In this document: one piece after another, positions 43,401 through 59,300 of the stretch
Position numbering within the stretch: position 1 is the stretch's first letter
How the letters are laid out: the number at the start of each line of letters is the position of its first letter
Notes under the pieces: generated by a model
Databases searched by the model: none
What the model was told of the DNA's origin: nothing
What the model saw: only the letters and a program-made list of their open reading frames with translations
NCBI RefSeq assembly: GCF_901709675.1
Contig: NC_051090.1
Location: 9,872,842 to 9,936,841 of the forward strand
Origin: Syngnathus acus
Lineage: Eukaryota; Chordata; Actinopteri; Syngnathiformes; Syngnathidae
Length of the DNA stretch: 64,000 nucleotides
Reading direction: 5' to 3'
Position numbers and translations under genes: made by a program

Positions 43401-46400
43401 CAGGATTTGTGTATTTTTTGTTCAATAAATCTTTCACAAACCTTGTTTTTTACTGATTTCCTCTTTGGAATCTTGTTTGCTCTTGGCCACACTTGGTAGG
43501 AGCTTGGCGCTCGGATCCTACAACCAACAAGACATTTGTCAACTGGAGTTATTTTAAGGGCAACATCGCCCCCTGGAGGAATCTACGAGGCACTGCAAAT
43601 TAAAAGACATTTGAGTTTACCGTCTGATGGAGTCCAGTTTCGCCATCGTCAAAGACGATCCGACGCCGTACATGCTGGGGGAAAAAAAATCCACCACAGG
43701 TGCTATGCATTAGCCTGTCTATGGCGTTTTTCATTCATTGTTAGCAGGAAGCTAAACGGACATGTTTAAAGGAAATAAAACATATTCAAACGGGAGTGGC
43801 ATTAATCAACTTCCCTTTTTATCTCTAACTCATCTTCACGTACTTGAAGGGGGACGTCGTCATTCGGTGGTCCGAATTTGGGATGTAGGCCAAGGGGAAG
43901 GCTCTCAGGAAGAGGGTAGCCGTTCTTGCGGGCCACAATCAAGTGGAAGGCGGCGCAGAACTCCGGGAAGGTTAAAGCTCCGTCCCGGTCCACATCGCTC
44001 AGTTCCCTGAGAGGGACAACAGTTCAAAAAATTTAGAAGCTGCAACGGAGGCATTGAATTGAAAGTCAGTCAGCACTTACCAAATGTGCGACAGCTCCGG
44101 GATGGGAAGTTTGGACATTGTGAAGAAGTTCTTTGCAACAGCACCTGGGTGGGGGGGGGGAAGTTAAATGAATATTGTATGGATAACATAGAAAGAAGAG
44201 ATTTGGTGGGGCGTTCTACCAAGAATTCGAGCCCCGAGGTCGGGCTGCAGGCTTTTAAACTGATTGGTGTAATAGTCGCGCTGTTCCTCTGTGATACTCC
44301 AGGGATCGTCGTCATCGTCGTCACACTCCTGCTGGTCGGCCCTCTCTATATTCATTCAATCATAAAGTGCAGTGTATAAAATAAAGATGCAAACATTAAT
44401 AGATCAATCAACAACTAATCCATTAATTAACTATTCGGAATCCTCGTAATTACAGCCATCTAGTAGTAAATATTCTCAAGATTTTTGGAGTTCTCCAAGC
44501 TCGAGTTATTTCCGTCAACTTTGGCATACCCGCGTATGAGTCGGCCATCTGTCTTTGTTTTGGCGTGGCGTACTGGTGGCTGTGGTAAGCCGGCGGGGAG
44601 CGAAGTACCGAGCTGCCAGGCGGAGACGGCAGCTCCTTTAGAAACAGACAAACAAAGCATTTAGAACAATTAAAATGATGAGGAAAAACAGTTAGCGTAA
44701 TGTTGCTTTTGTCCGTACGCAGTTGCTACAACTTCACGCTTCATTAACGGAATGTTTGGTCCTCGGCTAATCTCTCAAAATGGAAGCATTTTCTGCTTTC
44801 ATCTTTATAGCGGCACGGAATGTCTTCTGATCCTTTTTATGTTTTTTTTGTTTTAATCTTCATTCTCAACGTGTTAATTGACCTGACCTGCTGGGAGCTG
44901 GCCGTGAAAGCTTAAAAGCAATAAAACCGCTGTGTGTTGGAAACAGACAAAAACAAAATATACAGCTCAAAATCCAAAGCATACCACCTGACCTTGTGCT
45001 CGGCACCCGAATCCAAACATCGGATCCTGTCGCAGTGCTGCGCCTCCGTGCTGGCGACGTATCTCATCTCTGGTTCCGTCTTGATCCCCACAAATCTGGG
45101 CAGTGGTAGATCTGCAACAGAGAAGTCTTTTTAGGAAGCACTAAAACTAAAAAAGAAAAGTCGAGGAAGTACTAGCGAATCATAAAAGGTGTTTGAACAG
45201 TTTGGTTTGGTGAAATCTACCACGTGGACTATTGCAAAAACAACACACCAAAAACTCCCGAAGATGTTTAAGGCACTTTCCAAAGGATACGGTCGTGAGC
45301 TCACAAAAACTTAGCTCACGTTGTGGCATTAAGTGATTGTTGACAGCCGCGAACACAGCAGCGAGCTCTTCCCACGCGTGACCCGCCTAGCCTCCAGATT
45401 ACGCCGCAATCCCGTCACCTTGAAAATAATCCCTTGAGCTCCCTTTGGGGACTTACTGGCCGATGTGCTCTGCAGGTGGACGGGCAGACCCGCCTGGGCG
45501 GCGGCCAGCAGCTTGAGGGCCACGTAGAACTGAGCTGTGCCAAAGTAGCCCATGCGTTTGGCACCGCACACTTCCGTCACCTGCCAAGAGGGCGGAAAAT
45601 TTGATATCAAATGTGAGAACAACATAAAGCATGTGACCTTTAATCAATCAGCATAGAGGGCCCCCAATGACCCCCCCACCCCCCACAAGCCTGTACTCTG
45701 TTTGGCTGCTAGCAACAATAACTTCATTATATGTGTTCCTGAAAGGTTAATCAAGTTCATCCGCTCAATCGGAATGTGATCCGGGATCTGAGATTTGTCA
45801 CGAAAGACTCTTAGATTGGAATTACACAACAGGTCAGAGTGCCCAATTCCAAGTCAGAGCTTTAAATCAAGCTACAAGGTCCTGGAATAGAGCTCAGCAG
45901 CATTGCTTTATTTATTTTCAATGTTTGCTAGATGCTTGTTGCTAGGCACAATAATTTTTGTCTCACAGAACAATAGAAAAACAATTGAAATAGGATCTCG
46001 TGCTCGCCATGTTGTTTAATTGCCGTGACTCATCGCGTACATCCTCAACATGTCTACGCAATTGTGATATCGACGTATCGTAAAAAAGGCTAATTTCCAA
46101 AACAACGCTCAGGAGTACAAGTGTCAGCCAGCAGGCATCCTGCCCGAGGGCCAAAGGGCCTGGTGTCAATCAACACCCATCCGCGGCAGACAGGAAGGAA
46201 GCCGCACGAGTTCCGCGTCAAACTTCCTGGCGTTGCACACCGAGGGACACAATAGGATGGTGACGGATCCCCGGAAAACCCCAGCGGCATGAATACGCAA
46301 ATCTGTTCGAGCTCCATTTATTTATGTGCCTGATGGCTCAGCGAAAAAACTCACAGCACGAAGCTCATAAAAACGCTGCGACTAGTGTCACCTAGCATAG

Positions 46401-47210
46401 CATAGCATGCGTTCAAGGATAAAGGATATTGAGCGAATTTGTGGAAAGCATTTTTTAAAGCCAATGTATGGAGAAAATGTTTGCTTTCGTTCTCTGAGCA
46501 ATTTTTGCTCTGTACACTCTGAAATCCCTCTCCTATTGGATGCACCGTCTGACGTCACAATGATGCTGCTCTCTAATTAAACAGTTTGCACTTCAAGGCA
46601 GGGCGCTGCTAAGACATTAAACGGCCATCTTGTGTATGGCCACAGCGCATTCCATCATCAGTACTATTAAATTGCTATGCTTTCAGAATACAGTCTATTT
46701 GGCTTCCAATGAACACTTAGGTTTAATACACTACTGTCTTTATGTTGGAGAAGATGATGTCACTCAGGGTGTTAAGAATTTATACACTTGGTTTAGAAAG
46801 TTTTTGGAACCACGATAAATGTTACACTACACAATTAACCCGTGTAATTCCTTTTTTTTTTTTTCAGTACATTTTTGTTTGGTGATTTTTACCCCCCCAG
46901 TGTTAAATGTTGTGCCTTAGCGAACGATTGTGGAACGCCGTGTTAAGGTGTGCCCCGTTCAGCACCCGAATACCCCCCACGCCTTCACCTTGTGCAGCAC
47001 GTCAGCAGGCAGCTGAGACGCCTTGAAGAGCTCTGCCACTTTGGAGGAGGACAGCTGCTTCCCGGAGGGCTCCGTCACGCACAGCCCGTGCAGAGCTGAG
47101 TAGTACCGCTGCTCGTGCTCATGCACCGGAATTAGACCACCGGCGCTCACCGCTGCAGACACCGCGCCGCTGCAACCACCACCGCCGCTGCCACCGCCTT
47201 CCTGCTCCAT
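40420..47210 (-). CDS. reps2: Reps2 (POB1), RalBP1-associated EH-domain protein
   Basis: Eighteen coding exons in transcript order: 47210-46989, 45580-45457, 45111-44993, 44635-44530, 44345-44220, 44144-44081, 44006-43844, 43674-43621, 43517-43442, 43335-43261, 43134-43074, 43026-42887, 42809-42748, 42676-42617, 42136-42050, 41986-41871, 41710-41605, 40488-40420. They give 609 aa; human REPS2 is about 660. EH1 spans exons 1-2 ([20 protein letters not shown]). EH2 spans exons 5-7, with a complete EF-hand loop ([13 protein letters not shown]) and [16 protein letters not shown] proline-rich SH3 ligand ([20 protein letters not shown]) precedes SLDLNKLF. The C-terminal coiled coil ([20 protein letters not shown]) is the RalBP1-binding region. 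The family couples Ral signalling to clathrin endocytosis of growth-factor receptors through NPF-containing partners such as Epsin and Eps15. The start codon follows a GC-rich leader. Confidence 0.94.
40489..41604 (-). other. Last intron of reps2
   Basis: Noncoding. It holds a retroelement 3'-tail-like segment near 41190-41288 and an AT-rich stretch near 41100-41140. Confidence 0.55.
41190..41288 (+). mobile_element. Fragment resembling a fish LINE/SINE 3' tail
   Basis: The segment GTTTCCCCATTGAGGGAATA, then ATAAAGGATTATC, ends in a short tandem TAATC repeat. This is the form of 3' tail seen on abundant fish retroposons (L2/Rex-like LINEs and SINEs that share their tails). Only the tail is present, with no ORF. 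The assignment is by recollection of the motif, and the left boundary is not clear. Confidence 0.45.
45581..46988 (-). other. reps2 intron 1
   Basis: The largest reps2 intron (1.4 kb), of mixed composition. No exon or repeat family is recognised in it. Confidence 0.6.
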
Positions 47211-48850
47211 TTGCTTGCCACCACCGCCACGCTACAACCTAGAAATCATACTGCACACACCTCGGCTACCGTCCTCACCTCCGCTGCGGATCATCCACCC
47301 CTTGCACTGGCAGTCATATTGCCATCAAACTGCAGTGTCACGCCGCGGCTGCTGGGGGCGGTATAGCACCAAAATACATTTTCATTCGTCCACAAAGGTG
47401 CTCGCTGCTAACAACAAAATGAAACATATGTATGCTACATTTAAAACACTGACATGCCAGAAAAGGGGTAGGAAACGAGCCGGCCCACCTTTTTCCATTA
47501 CAAATACATTGACGGGGGAAAAAAAATCTTGAAAACTGGGGATAAACATCCAATCATTTTTTTCTAGAAAATGGCGGGGTGGAGGCCACTATTATAATAT
47601 GTAGCCTATCCCACAAAGATATTAAGATCGAACACATAAAAAGGTCACACTGACTTAAAAGGAGACCTTGTGTTATATATTTCCCACCAGAAGATTTGTA
47701 GAACCTGGAACTGTTAACAATTCTCCTCTGGAAGTGTACTCAAATTGCATTTCTTCACAATACCTTTGGTATTAAAAATTTAAAAAATATATTTTGAAAT
47801 TCAGTGGTATTAGTCTTTATTTATATAATGTTTGGTCAAATACCCTTTGCGTAGGCTTAGGTTGTCTTGAGTCTTCTCTCAAAAAGCACTGCCATCATGT
47901 GTCCAGAAAAACAACTGCATCCCCACTTTTTTTTTTCTTTTTTCAAGACAATAATTCACTTATGATGTCACATAGTTTAGTACAATTGAATGGAAAAGCA
48001 CAGGGCAGCACTCGTCATTTATATGTTTATTGTTCCTGGTCATGAGGGATCACAAAGTTTAACTGTGTATCAGCTTGACTTGTAAATCTGATTTTATTGT
48101 CGTTTGCTTGCACAACCTTACTGAGTTAAAACCAAGTAATGAGAAGATAAAAAGTTGTGTGTACTGAGGCGGAAGCACTTTTCTTGTTTCTATGGTGCCC
48201 AAAAACTTTGGGAATGCTATACTGTGCTGAAAAAATATCAATGACATCGTCAATTAATCGACTTTGAATCGACTTTCATCACATGATAGGAAAAATCCCT
48301 CTGGAAAATCTTTAATGATGTCACAGAGGATTTGGAGAGTCCCACCAGCACGAGGGTGCCAGTGTTGATTGAAAAGCGTTTTCAGACGTCCTTCGCTCAC
48401 TGATCGTTCAACAATTAACCAGCCTCAAAATGGATGATTAACTGCGAATGCACATCTGTCTTGGCACCTGTTGTGGATTCGTATGACAATAGTCGTTCAC
48501 CTTTGCTCAAAGATTGTTTACGAGGATGTTACAGCAGCGCATAAGCTGTTGGACAACCCAAAAGCGCATTCTTATGATGTCGACTTCCAAGCGGCAGGTC
48601 AGAACATTGAGTGCGGTACTGAGAGGCTCACACATTGTTCCACGCTGAGTAAACAGAGTCAAACGCTAGTGTTTTTTCGCCGGGGAGGTCGCTTCTCCAA
48701 CACGAAAGCCTGAACAAACACTTTTTTCACCATTTTACAGTTTCCCCAGACAGGAGGCGAGTCCTGTGGCCAGCCGGGCAGGTTAATTCAGGTGTGTCCT
48801 GGCTTAACTATTAAACTAGACTGCGGGTGACCACACATTCACTTGGGAGA
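47211..48850. other. Divergent intergenic region between reps2 and cltrn
   Basis: The two start codons face away from each other across 1.64 kb. The reps2 side is GC-rich in the first 150 bp and the middle is AT-rich. No coding exon is supported. The interval probably holds both promoters. An HNF1-like site lies close to cltrn. Confidence 0.6.
48803..48815 (-). promoter_or_regulatory. HNF1-like site upstream of cltrn
   Basis: On the minus strand this reads TTTAATAGTTAAG, matching 9 of the 12 specified positions of the HNF1 palindrome GTTAATNATTAAC. It lies 36 bp before the cltrn ATG. A half-site, GGTTAATT, lies at 48781. Mammalian collectrin is a known HNF1 target, so the site is plausible, but the match is imperfect. 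Confidence 0.4.
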
Positions 48851-51681
<2,831 letters not shown>

Positions 51682-51951
51682 TTTCAAAATTCCAAACACT
51701 TCAATTTGAGGAAAAGAATATCTACAATACACCGCACATACGTCTTCAAGTTGATCAACTGTTTATTTTTTAAATCATTGCGAACGTCTTCTTGAATCTG
51801 TATGCTTTTAGATACATTTGTGGGTACAAGTTCTAAAGTAAATCCAAATGTGAAGGACAAAATTGTGCGCCGTGATTGTGAAGCTGCATTTTGTCATGAC
51901 ACAAAGTTGGAGACATTCTAAATGATTCAAAAGCCTTGAGTGCTGTGTCAA

Positions 51952-51957
51952 AATAAA
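51952..51957 (+). promoter_or_regulatory. Poly(A) signal of cltrn
   Basis: A canonical AATAAA 271 bp after the cltrn stop codon, giving a short 3' UTR. It is the first AATAAA on this strand past the stop. Confidence 0.65.
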
Positions 51958-53304
51958 ACAAGGAGGCTGAGGAGCCCCCCCAAACTGTTCATCTTTCATC
52001 TTGGTGGCGCGCCAGACTGGGAAGTGACAGCGGAGGAGGCGCCCGGTCTCAATTGGGATTAAAATACTGAAGCTCAGCTGCAGTTCTAGTTGCAGATAAA
52101 GGGCAGAAATGAACTAGCTAGCTAGCTAGCGACAGTATGCAGCTAACTCCATTGCTACCTGAAGATCAGTGACCCACCCAGTAGAGTGGAACCTCAGTTG
52201 ATGAACGACCCGGTTTTACAAACAATTTAGTTTTAGAATAACTTCAATGAAAAATAAACTCGGTTTCCAGCCTTTGCCTAAAATGGCCGCCACATGTAAT
52301 TAATTACCCAGTGGCCTGCCGGCTCATACCGAGAACCCGGCTCTCTAATTTGCTGTGAACGCGTCACATCGGCATGAGTGCTACTTGATTAAGAGACGCA
52401 TCAGAGCCTTTGCGGAGGGGAAGAATAATTACATTTGAAGCTGTTACAACGTACGCTTTTATTCTAACAGTTGCCCTGAAAGCCGGAGGAAAAATGAATG
52501 GATTTCACTCCAAACAGCTGCAGAAATGAGTCACATATATTAAAGTGTTTTTGCTCTTGGGGGAACTCATTAACGCAGCACAGACGTTTGGTCCAAGGAT
52601 GTGCATGAACTCCTTTCACCTACTGTCCAGGCATTCACTCGAGCTGGGCACTTTTTGTTTTCAATTGCTTCACATGGCATGTTACAGGTTTTACGATCCA
52701 AACAATCATCATCCCTCATGCCACCAACCCACCCCCACCCCCGCCGCAACCGACTTGCGAGCCAAAATGAGCCACACTAGAGTTGTTCTTCATCTACACA
52801 GAGATGTCGCTTTACTGAACGGTTGACAAAAGAAGACAACCGGCCTCCATCCAATTAGATCAGTCAAATGCATATTCACAATCATATCCTGCTGAATATT
52901 GGATGAGGGCCTATTTTCCGACAATGCACATTTCAAGCTGTGGTGGAAATGAATATTTCAATCAATGTGAATCTTTCATAAGTTTTGTGTTGAAAGCCCA
53001 AGTGCATTATTAAATAACCACGGTGTCAAGTGAAAGATTTACTGTGCGTTTGCTATCACGGCAGGCGTGAAATGACAGTGGTGGCGGGGGGAAAGGGGAG
53101 GGGGGTGATAGTGATACACTGTGCGCTGCTTCCAGGAAATCCTGGAAAAATTCAGAATCTCTCCATCCCTCTTCTTCGGGGTTGGCTGAGCAGCCCAGAC
53201 TTCAAGGAGTGTTTGCTATTTGTAAGTCAGGCCTGTTGTCTCCCTCGCGGGGCCTGGGTCTTCCTCCTCCCTGTGGGACTAGTCCGGAAATTCAAATGTG
53301 TCCC
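51958..53304. other. Convergent intergenic region, cltrn/cadherin
   Basis: No coding exon is supported. TTTATT at 52458-52463 (AATAAA on the minus strand) is one candidate cadherin poly(A) signal. A short CTAG/AGCT palindromic repeat lies at about 52111-52128. Confidence 0.45.
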
Positions 53305-56300
53305 TTAAAAGTCCCACTTTAGTACTGGCTTCTCTTGGACTTGGCCGGTTTGGGAAGGAGCAGCTTGGACTTGGCTGGGATCCTCAGCCGCCCCCTGCTC
53401 CTTGCCACTCTTCCTCTCCCTGATGAGCGCTACCAGCCGCTGGAACTTGACGTTGAGTTCCTCCATGCCTCCTGCCGCCGGGTCCCGGTCCTTCCCGTTC
53501 TCACCTCGGTCTTGATCCTTCCCGTCCTCGCTCCCCAGTGAGCTCAGCGACTCAGCCCGAGAGTCGCGGCCCTCAAACTCGTAAGTCTGCAGCGAGTCAT
53601 ACGGCGGCTGCGACTGGTCGGACGTCACCCGGTTGAGACGGAAGTTCAGCAGGTCCTCCATTCGTAAGGGTTGGCGGTTGTCGGGTATTGTTGCGGGTAG
53701 ACTTCCGTTCAGCGAGCCCACGATGCTGTACGTGTCCGTCATGGGGTAAACGGGAAGCTTGGCGTCGGGGTAACTCCGCTCGGAAATGGACGGTAGTGAC
53801 CAGTCGGTGTCGGTGTCCTCCACGGTGCAGCTGGTGGCGCCGGTGCTGATCAGAGTCTGGTTGGCTGACGAGCTGCTGGGACTCTGGCAGGAGGAACCGG
53901 TAGGGTCGGAGCAGCTCAGACTGGCCGGACCGCTGATTGGCACTGACTGGACCTCTGCTGGGCTTGTCTGCCCAAAGACAAGACAACAAGGACCCTCACC
54001 TCAGTCATAGGGTTGGTAAATTCAGAGGTGGGCCAATCGGCCCAATACCGATAGTGGGTATCTACACTATGAGATGAAAATGAGCTCCTACCTTACCTTA
54101 ACGTGGTCCTGCTTCTGAGTGTCATCGTGAATCTTTGTTCCTTCTTCAGTCCTGCCCATCAGCCTGCTCAGCGTTTGCGCCGCTAGCACACTTGCTCGTC
54201 CGTTTTCGGGAGGGCGGTGCTGCACCGGCTGGTTCCGGATGATAGGAGCGGCGGCCGCGAGGCGCCGTCCCGGTAGAGGAAGTTGCACGCCTGCCTGTAG
54301 TGGCCCGGCCTGGTAGTAGTAGTCCCGGAGCGACGGCAGCGTGTGGATTCCGTAGCAGAGCCGCCCGTAGAGGGGCGCCGAGCCGGGCCGCCGTTCGGGC
54401 TCCGGCCCTGGGTGGGGGTTACGGGTCACGCTGAACGTCCTGGAGCGAGGGGGTGGCGCGCTCTGCTGTGTGTACCATCTGCAGACGCAGGAAGTAAGCA
54501 AGTACAAATACTTTGTTACTGTAGACCACCGCCCTTCTTCCCCAGACATCAACCTCACATGTTTCTATGCACGTTTTGGATCCTGTGCATGCTCTGCAGC
54601 GCCGCCATATCGAAGGCGGCCGTGTCCGCCTCGCCCCCGCCCTCGTCGTCATAGGAGATGATGTTCTCCCGGATGTCGTCGTCCTCCGAGAATGAGAGGG
54701 CGTCTCGTTTCTGACGCCTTAGTGACAGGGACAGTGCGCAAACCACTGGGGGGCAAAAATAAGACGGGCGACCACATCAGAATTAACGGAGTCTTGGCGT
54801 CAACGATTTTGCGGAGCCCATTCGATTTGAGACCCACCGACCTACCCAGCAGAGTGGTGACGCAGGCCAGCGCCGCCATCAGGATAACCAGCGTGAAGAC
54901 GGCCGAGGGCGAGGCAGACGGAGCTGGGCGACACACGGCGCGCCGCTCCCAGCGCCGGCCCCGCGTTCGAGGGCTGCGCTCCTCGGTGCGCATACCGCCC
55001 CGCAGGCACGGGCATACGGTCACGGTGACCGTGGCCGTGTTGGCCAGGCCCGAGGCGCCGTCTCGCAGCACCACCGGCACATAGAGGCTGACTAAGGACG
55101 ACGAATAGCCGGGCGCCGGCTCCAAGGACGACTGCAGCACAAGGCTGGCCGTCACGCCTGGGGACAACAACAAACATGGCATCGTGAGTCACCGCACTGC
55201 AACATCCTTTACTATCTTTTACTTCCTGTCCGATGAGGATGAGTCAACATATGTCTCCACATGATGCTCGAGTCTTACCGCCGCTGTCCCTGATGGAGAG
55301 GTTGAGGGCGGAGCTAGACTCGGGCGGGATGCTGAAGTGGACCGGCGCGTCATGCCCTCCCGGGTCTCGGTCAACAGCGCGTAGAACTTGAACAACCTGC
55401 GGGTCAAACGCATCATGTGACTCGCAGACAATGGCTAGGCGGACCTCAAGATGGATTTCACGGATGTGGAACAAATGTACTTTCAACAGACGCCATCAAT
55501 CAGGAAGCAAACACGCAACTGACCTGTCCCGGGGCGGTGGAGTCACAAACGGATGTGGTGTATTGTCTGTCCAGTTCAGGCGCATTGTCATTCTGGTCCA
55601 GCGTTTCTATGGCAACCACCACCCTTGACACAAGATTGGGGTTGTCTAAACACAAATGGAAAAGCTATAAATGTTCATCAAGCCATCCCTGAAGTTCCAT
55701 TAGTTCCACCGCGCACTTTGCAGACGGTGCTTTGGCTGATATACGAGCGGCGGAGCGCCAGGCTCTGGCGGCGGACCCGACGGGCCCGGCAAACGCACCC
55801 CTCTGCGTGGCAATGACAGTGATGTTGTGCCACTGCTCCCGCTCGCGGTCCAGCTCCATCACCGTGCTGATGAATCCCGTGTCGGAGGCGACGCGGAACA
55901 GAGCCTCCGGATCCGACTGAGGATCGATGGAGTACCTGCCGGGTGCAAAACAGCAAAAGAGTGAGCGAGCGAGCGAGCGAGCGAGGGAAGTGAGCGAGGG
56001 AAGTGAGGTGTGTGACCCACACCTGATGTTGCCGCTCTGTCCCGTGTCAGGATCCACGGCGTGTACGCGGCCCACCGAGCAGACGGGCGGGCAGTTCTCT
56101 GACACGTCCAGATGGTAACGGGCCTGGGAGAAGCGCGGTGGCTCGTCCGCGTTCAGGACCATGACCCGCACCATGGCCTGGTCCTTGAAAGGGCCGACCT
56201 TCAGGTAGCGGGGGTCCACCAGGGGGTTGGCCACCTCCACGGTGAACGAGTATGAGTTGCGAGTCTCGTAGTCCAGCAGCTGGTAAGGAAAGAAGAAAAC

Positions 56301-59300
56301 AATCCCGTCAGTTTTTCCATTTCGTTCCAATAACAAACAGTGGAGATGGTGGAACCGGATAGTTTGAATAGTTGAGTCCTAAGTAAAGACTCATCTGGCT
56401 GGTCAAAATGCTAATGTTGTGTTAGCAACATGAAGCCTAGCCAGGAATCTAGCAATGTACTTACATTTGCTTGGAAAGTAAAACAAAGGTCAAATAAAGG
56501 TTTGTCACAGGAAGACTGTTGCTCCTCAATATCGTGGTAAAAAAAATGTTTACCAGATAGTTTTATCTCACCGGATGGCTCTAATGAGGTGGATTAATTC
56601 TCATTAGGGACGCAATTTGCACACTTAATTTAACATTGGCTGTACAGTCATTATCTGCGAATGTCGTTAAGACCCTCCCTGAGCACAAAGACACATTTAC
56701 CTGCTCATTTTAATACATTACCATCCTCGCGGATCACAGACGGCATGACGCAGACGGTTTTAACGGCCACACATAAAACATTATGTTGGGAAATGTGTGC
56801 TTGCTGGATTATTTCCCCGTTGTAACGATGCTTTTTGTCAATTAAGGAAGAAAAGCACATTTGTGAGATGAGCAGAACAAGTGAGCGTGTGCAAAATTTT
56901 CAGCCGGCTCGTGCTCACTTTGTTCAGTACAATGATGGCTTCTCGCTCCCTGCCGCTGATGTTGAACGTCTGCGCCTCTTCCGCGTCCATGATGGTGAAC
57001 TCCAGTAGCGCGTTGTCGCCCACGTCGGCGTCCGTGGCGGTGAGACGGCCCACCTCCACGCCCGGCGCCGCCAGTTCTGACACGGAGAACGACCACGCAC
57101 CTGCGAGAGGGGAGAAATAAAAAAAAAAATAAAACAGATGAATGCAATGAGGCGTTAATGATGATGAAACTCCTGGTGAGCACAAAGACGAGATGACAAT
57201 CATTACTGACATCATTAGTGATAAATCATGCTTAACCCTCTGTGCCACGTCAGAGTCGACGGGGGAACTAAAAGTATCATGGAGAACGATCGTTTTTCTC
57301 ATTTTTAATGGCAAGTTGCGGCCTTTTGCCGGTTCAGCCCCTGATCGGCTTGCAAAGTCTCACACATTTGCTCCGGTTTCATCGTCCTTGGTGCTGGTTA
57401 ATGACTCAAATAGGCCGCGGTGTATTATAATGGACGTTTAAAAAGAAAAACAACACCCATAAAAAAAAGTCCCCTTCCCATTCAAGCAACATCCCAAACG
57501 AGAACATTTGCTTTAATTATCTCTCTAAGAGAAATTAATGACCCCGGGCGGACTTGGCTTTGTGGCCGGTAAAGGACGGGGCGGGGAGGGTCATAGCAGT
57601 CAGATTAAAAGTGAATAAATAACACACTGGCGCCACGTTAATATTAAACAGCTTCTATAAAGCAAGGTACGCCGGCAGAATATATCGCAGGGACGAGCTG
57701 GCTGGCAGTGGCTTTAAATGCGATGACGAATGGCCGCCCGGCACGAGCAGAGAGATGATATACGGCGCGTTTCTCCGCACCGTACGTCTCAGTGGCTCGA
57801 GTGCCTTGGCACTGATTTGGCTGCCTATTCAAGCGCAAAGCACTGAACTTTAACATGAAATATTAATAGCACAGTACAGGGAAGGAGATGGACGTGCAAT
57901 TTTGCTCCTGAGACGAGACCCGTCGGAGGCCGAGGAGGCAAAAGACAAAAGGCAGCGTTTGAAAGGACAAGTGTCGTTTTGCCACAGGTTAGCGGAATGA
58001 CGCGAGGAACCATGAAATTAACCTGAACAGAGAAGCTAAGAGAATCACACCTTAGGTATTCAACCAAAGCACATAACTTTACCTTCAAGTCTGCTAGCTT
58101 AATGCTAACACGCAATTGAAAACATCATTGACGAGCTAAAGAAACTAGCATTGATGTACCGGTTTAAGATTCAAAACAACGACACATGTAAACATGCAAT
58201 ATACCGTAACAGTACTCACAGCGTATATTTCTTATCCTCCACTAACATTTGTGCTCTTAGCAGTCATTACCTCTCAAAAAAGTCAGCGTCATGACTCAGC
58301 AGAAAGAGTGTCATCAAGCTAATTGCGCTTACTGCGTCTGAAGTGAGGTGGGTTGTCGTTGACGTCGCTCAGCCTCACGGTGACCGTGGTGGTCCCCGAC
58401 AGGCCTCCTAGATGGCCCCCCATGTCTCTGGCCTGGAGTACCACCACGTACTCTTCCTGGGTCTCTCGGTCCATGTTGGGCACGGCGGTCCTCAGGATAC
58501 CTGAGTGGAAAACGTGGGGGGAGGAGGGGCGGAGGACAGACTCCAATCAGCACAAACACATCACTCGGGCTCAAACTTTGCTAAGTGCCGCGCTGACCTG
58601 TCTGTGGGTCCACCGAGAAGTAGTCGAGTCCTTCAGCGATGGCGTAGACCAGCTGGGCGCTGTTTCCGTACGTGGGGTCGTCAGCGTCTGTGGCCGTCAC
58701 TTGGATGATGGACGTGCCTACGGATGCATTAAATAAACACTTTACACTTGCCCAGAGGATTAATATAGCATAAGGTCGAATGTCCGGCCATATGTTGACG
58801 ATGGAGGGAAAAACACACACGCACACGCACGATCAGGACACTCAAAAGTATGATAGCAGCATCGGAGCGTATCATGCACCTGCCTGATTATTGTTTGGGG
58901 CATAAAGCTTGTTTAGAGCTTTTTGCTCAGCGGGGAAACGGATTATGCAGACGCAGGCGTCAATGCTAATCTGCTGGCCGGATGATTGGACGGATTGTTT
59001 GAAATGTTTGTCTAGAGATTAAGGCCCCCTAAAGGCTGACTTTGGTCGAATGAAAGGTGTTCAAGTGTGGTTATAGAGTAGTTCAATTCAGTTACTTCCC
59101 GCAGCTTTCAGTAAATGGAATGTCCAGTGAGGACAGCAAAAAGGACAACGACAGACAGATTCAACGGCGGCCATCTTTGCCTTACCGATGTTGGCCATCT
59201 CGGGCACGGCGGCGATGTAGGGCTCGCCGTGGAAGATGGGCGGGTTGTCGTTGATGTCCTGCACTCGGATGATGAACTGCGAGGACGGCTCCAGGGCGCG

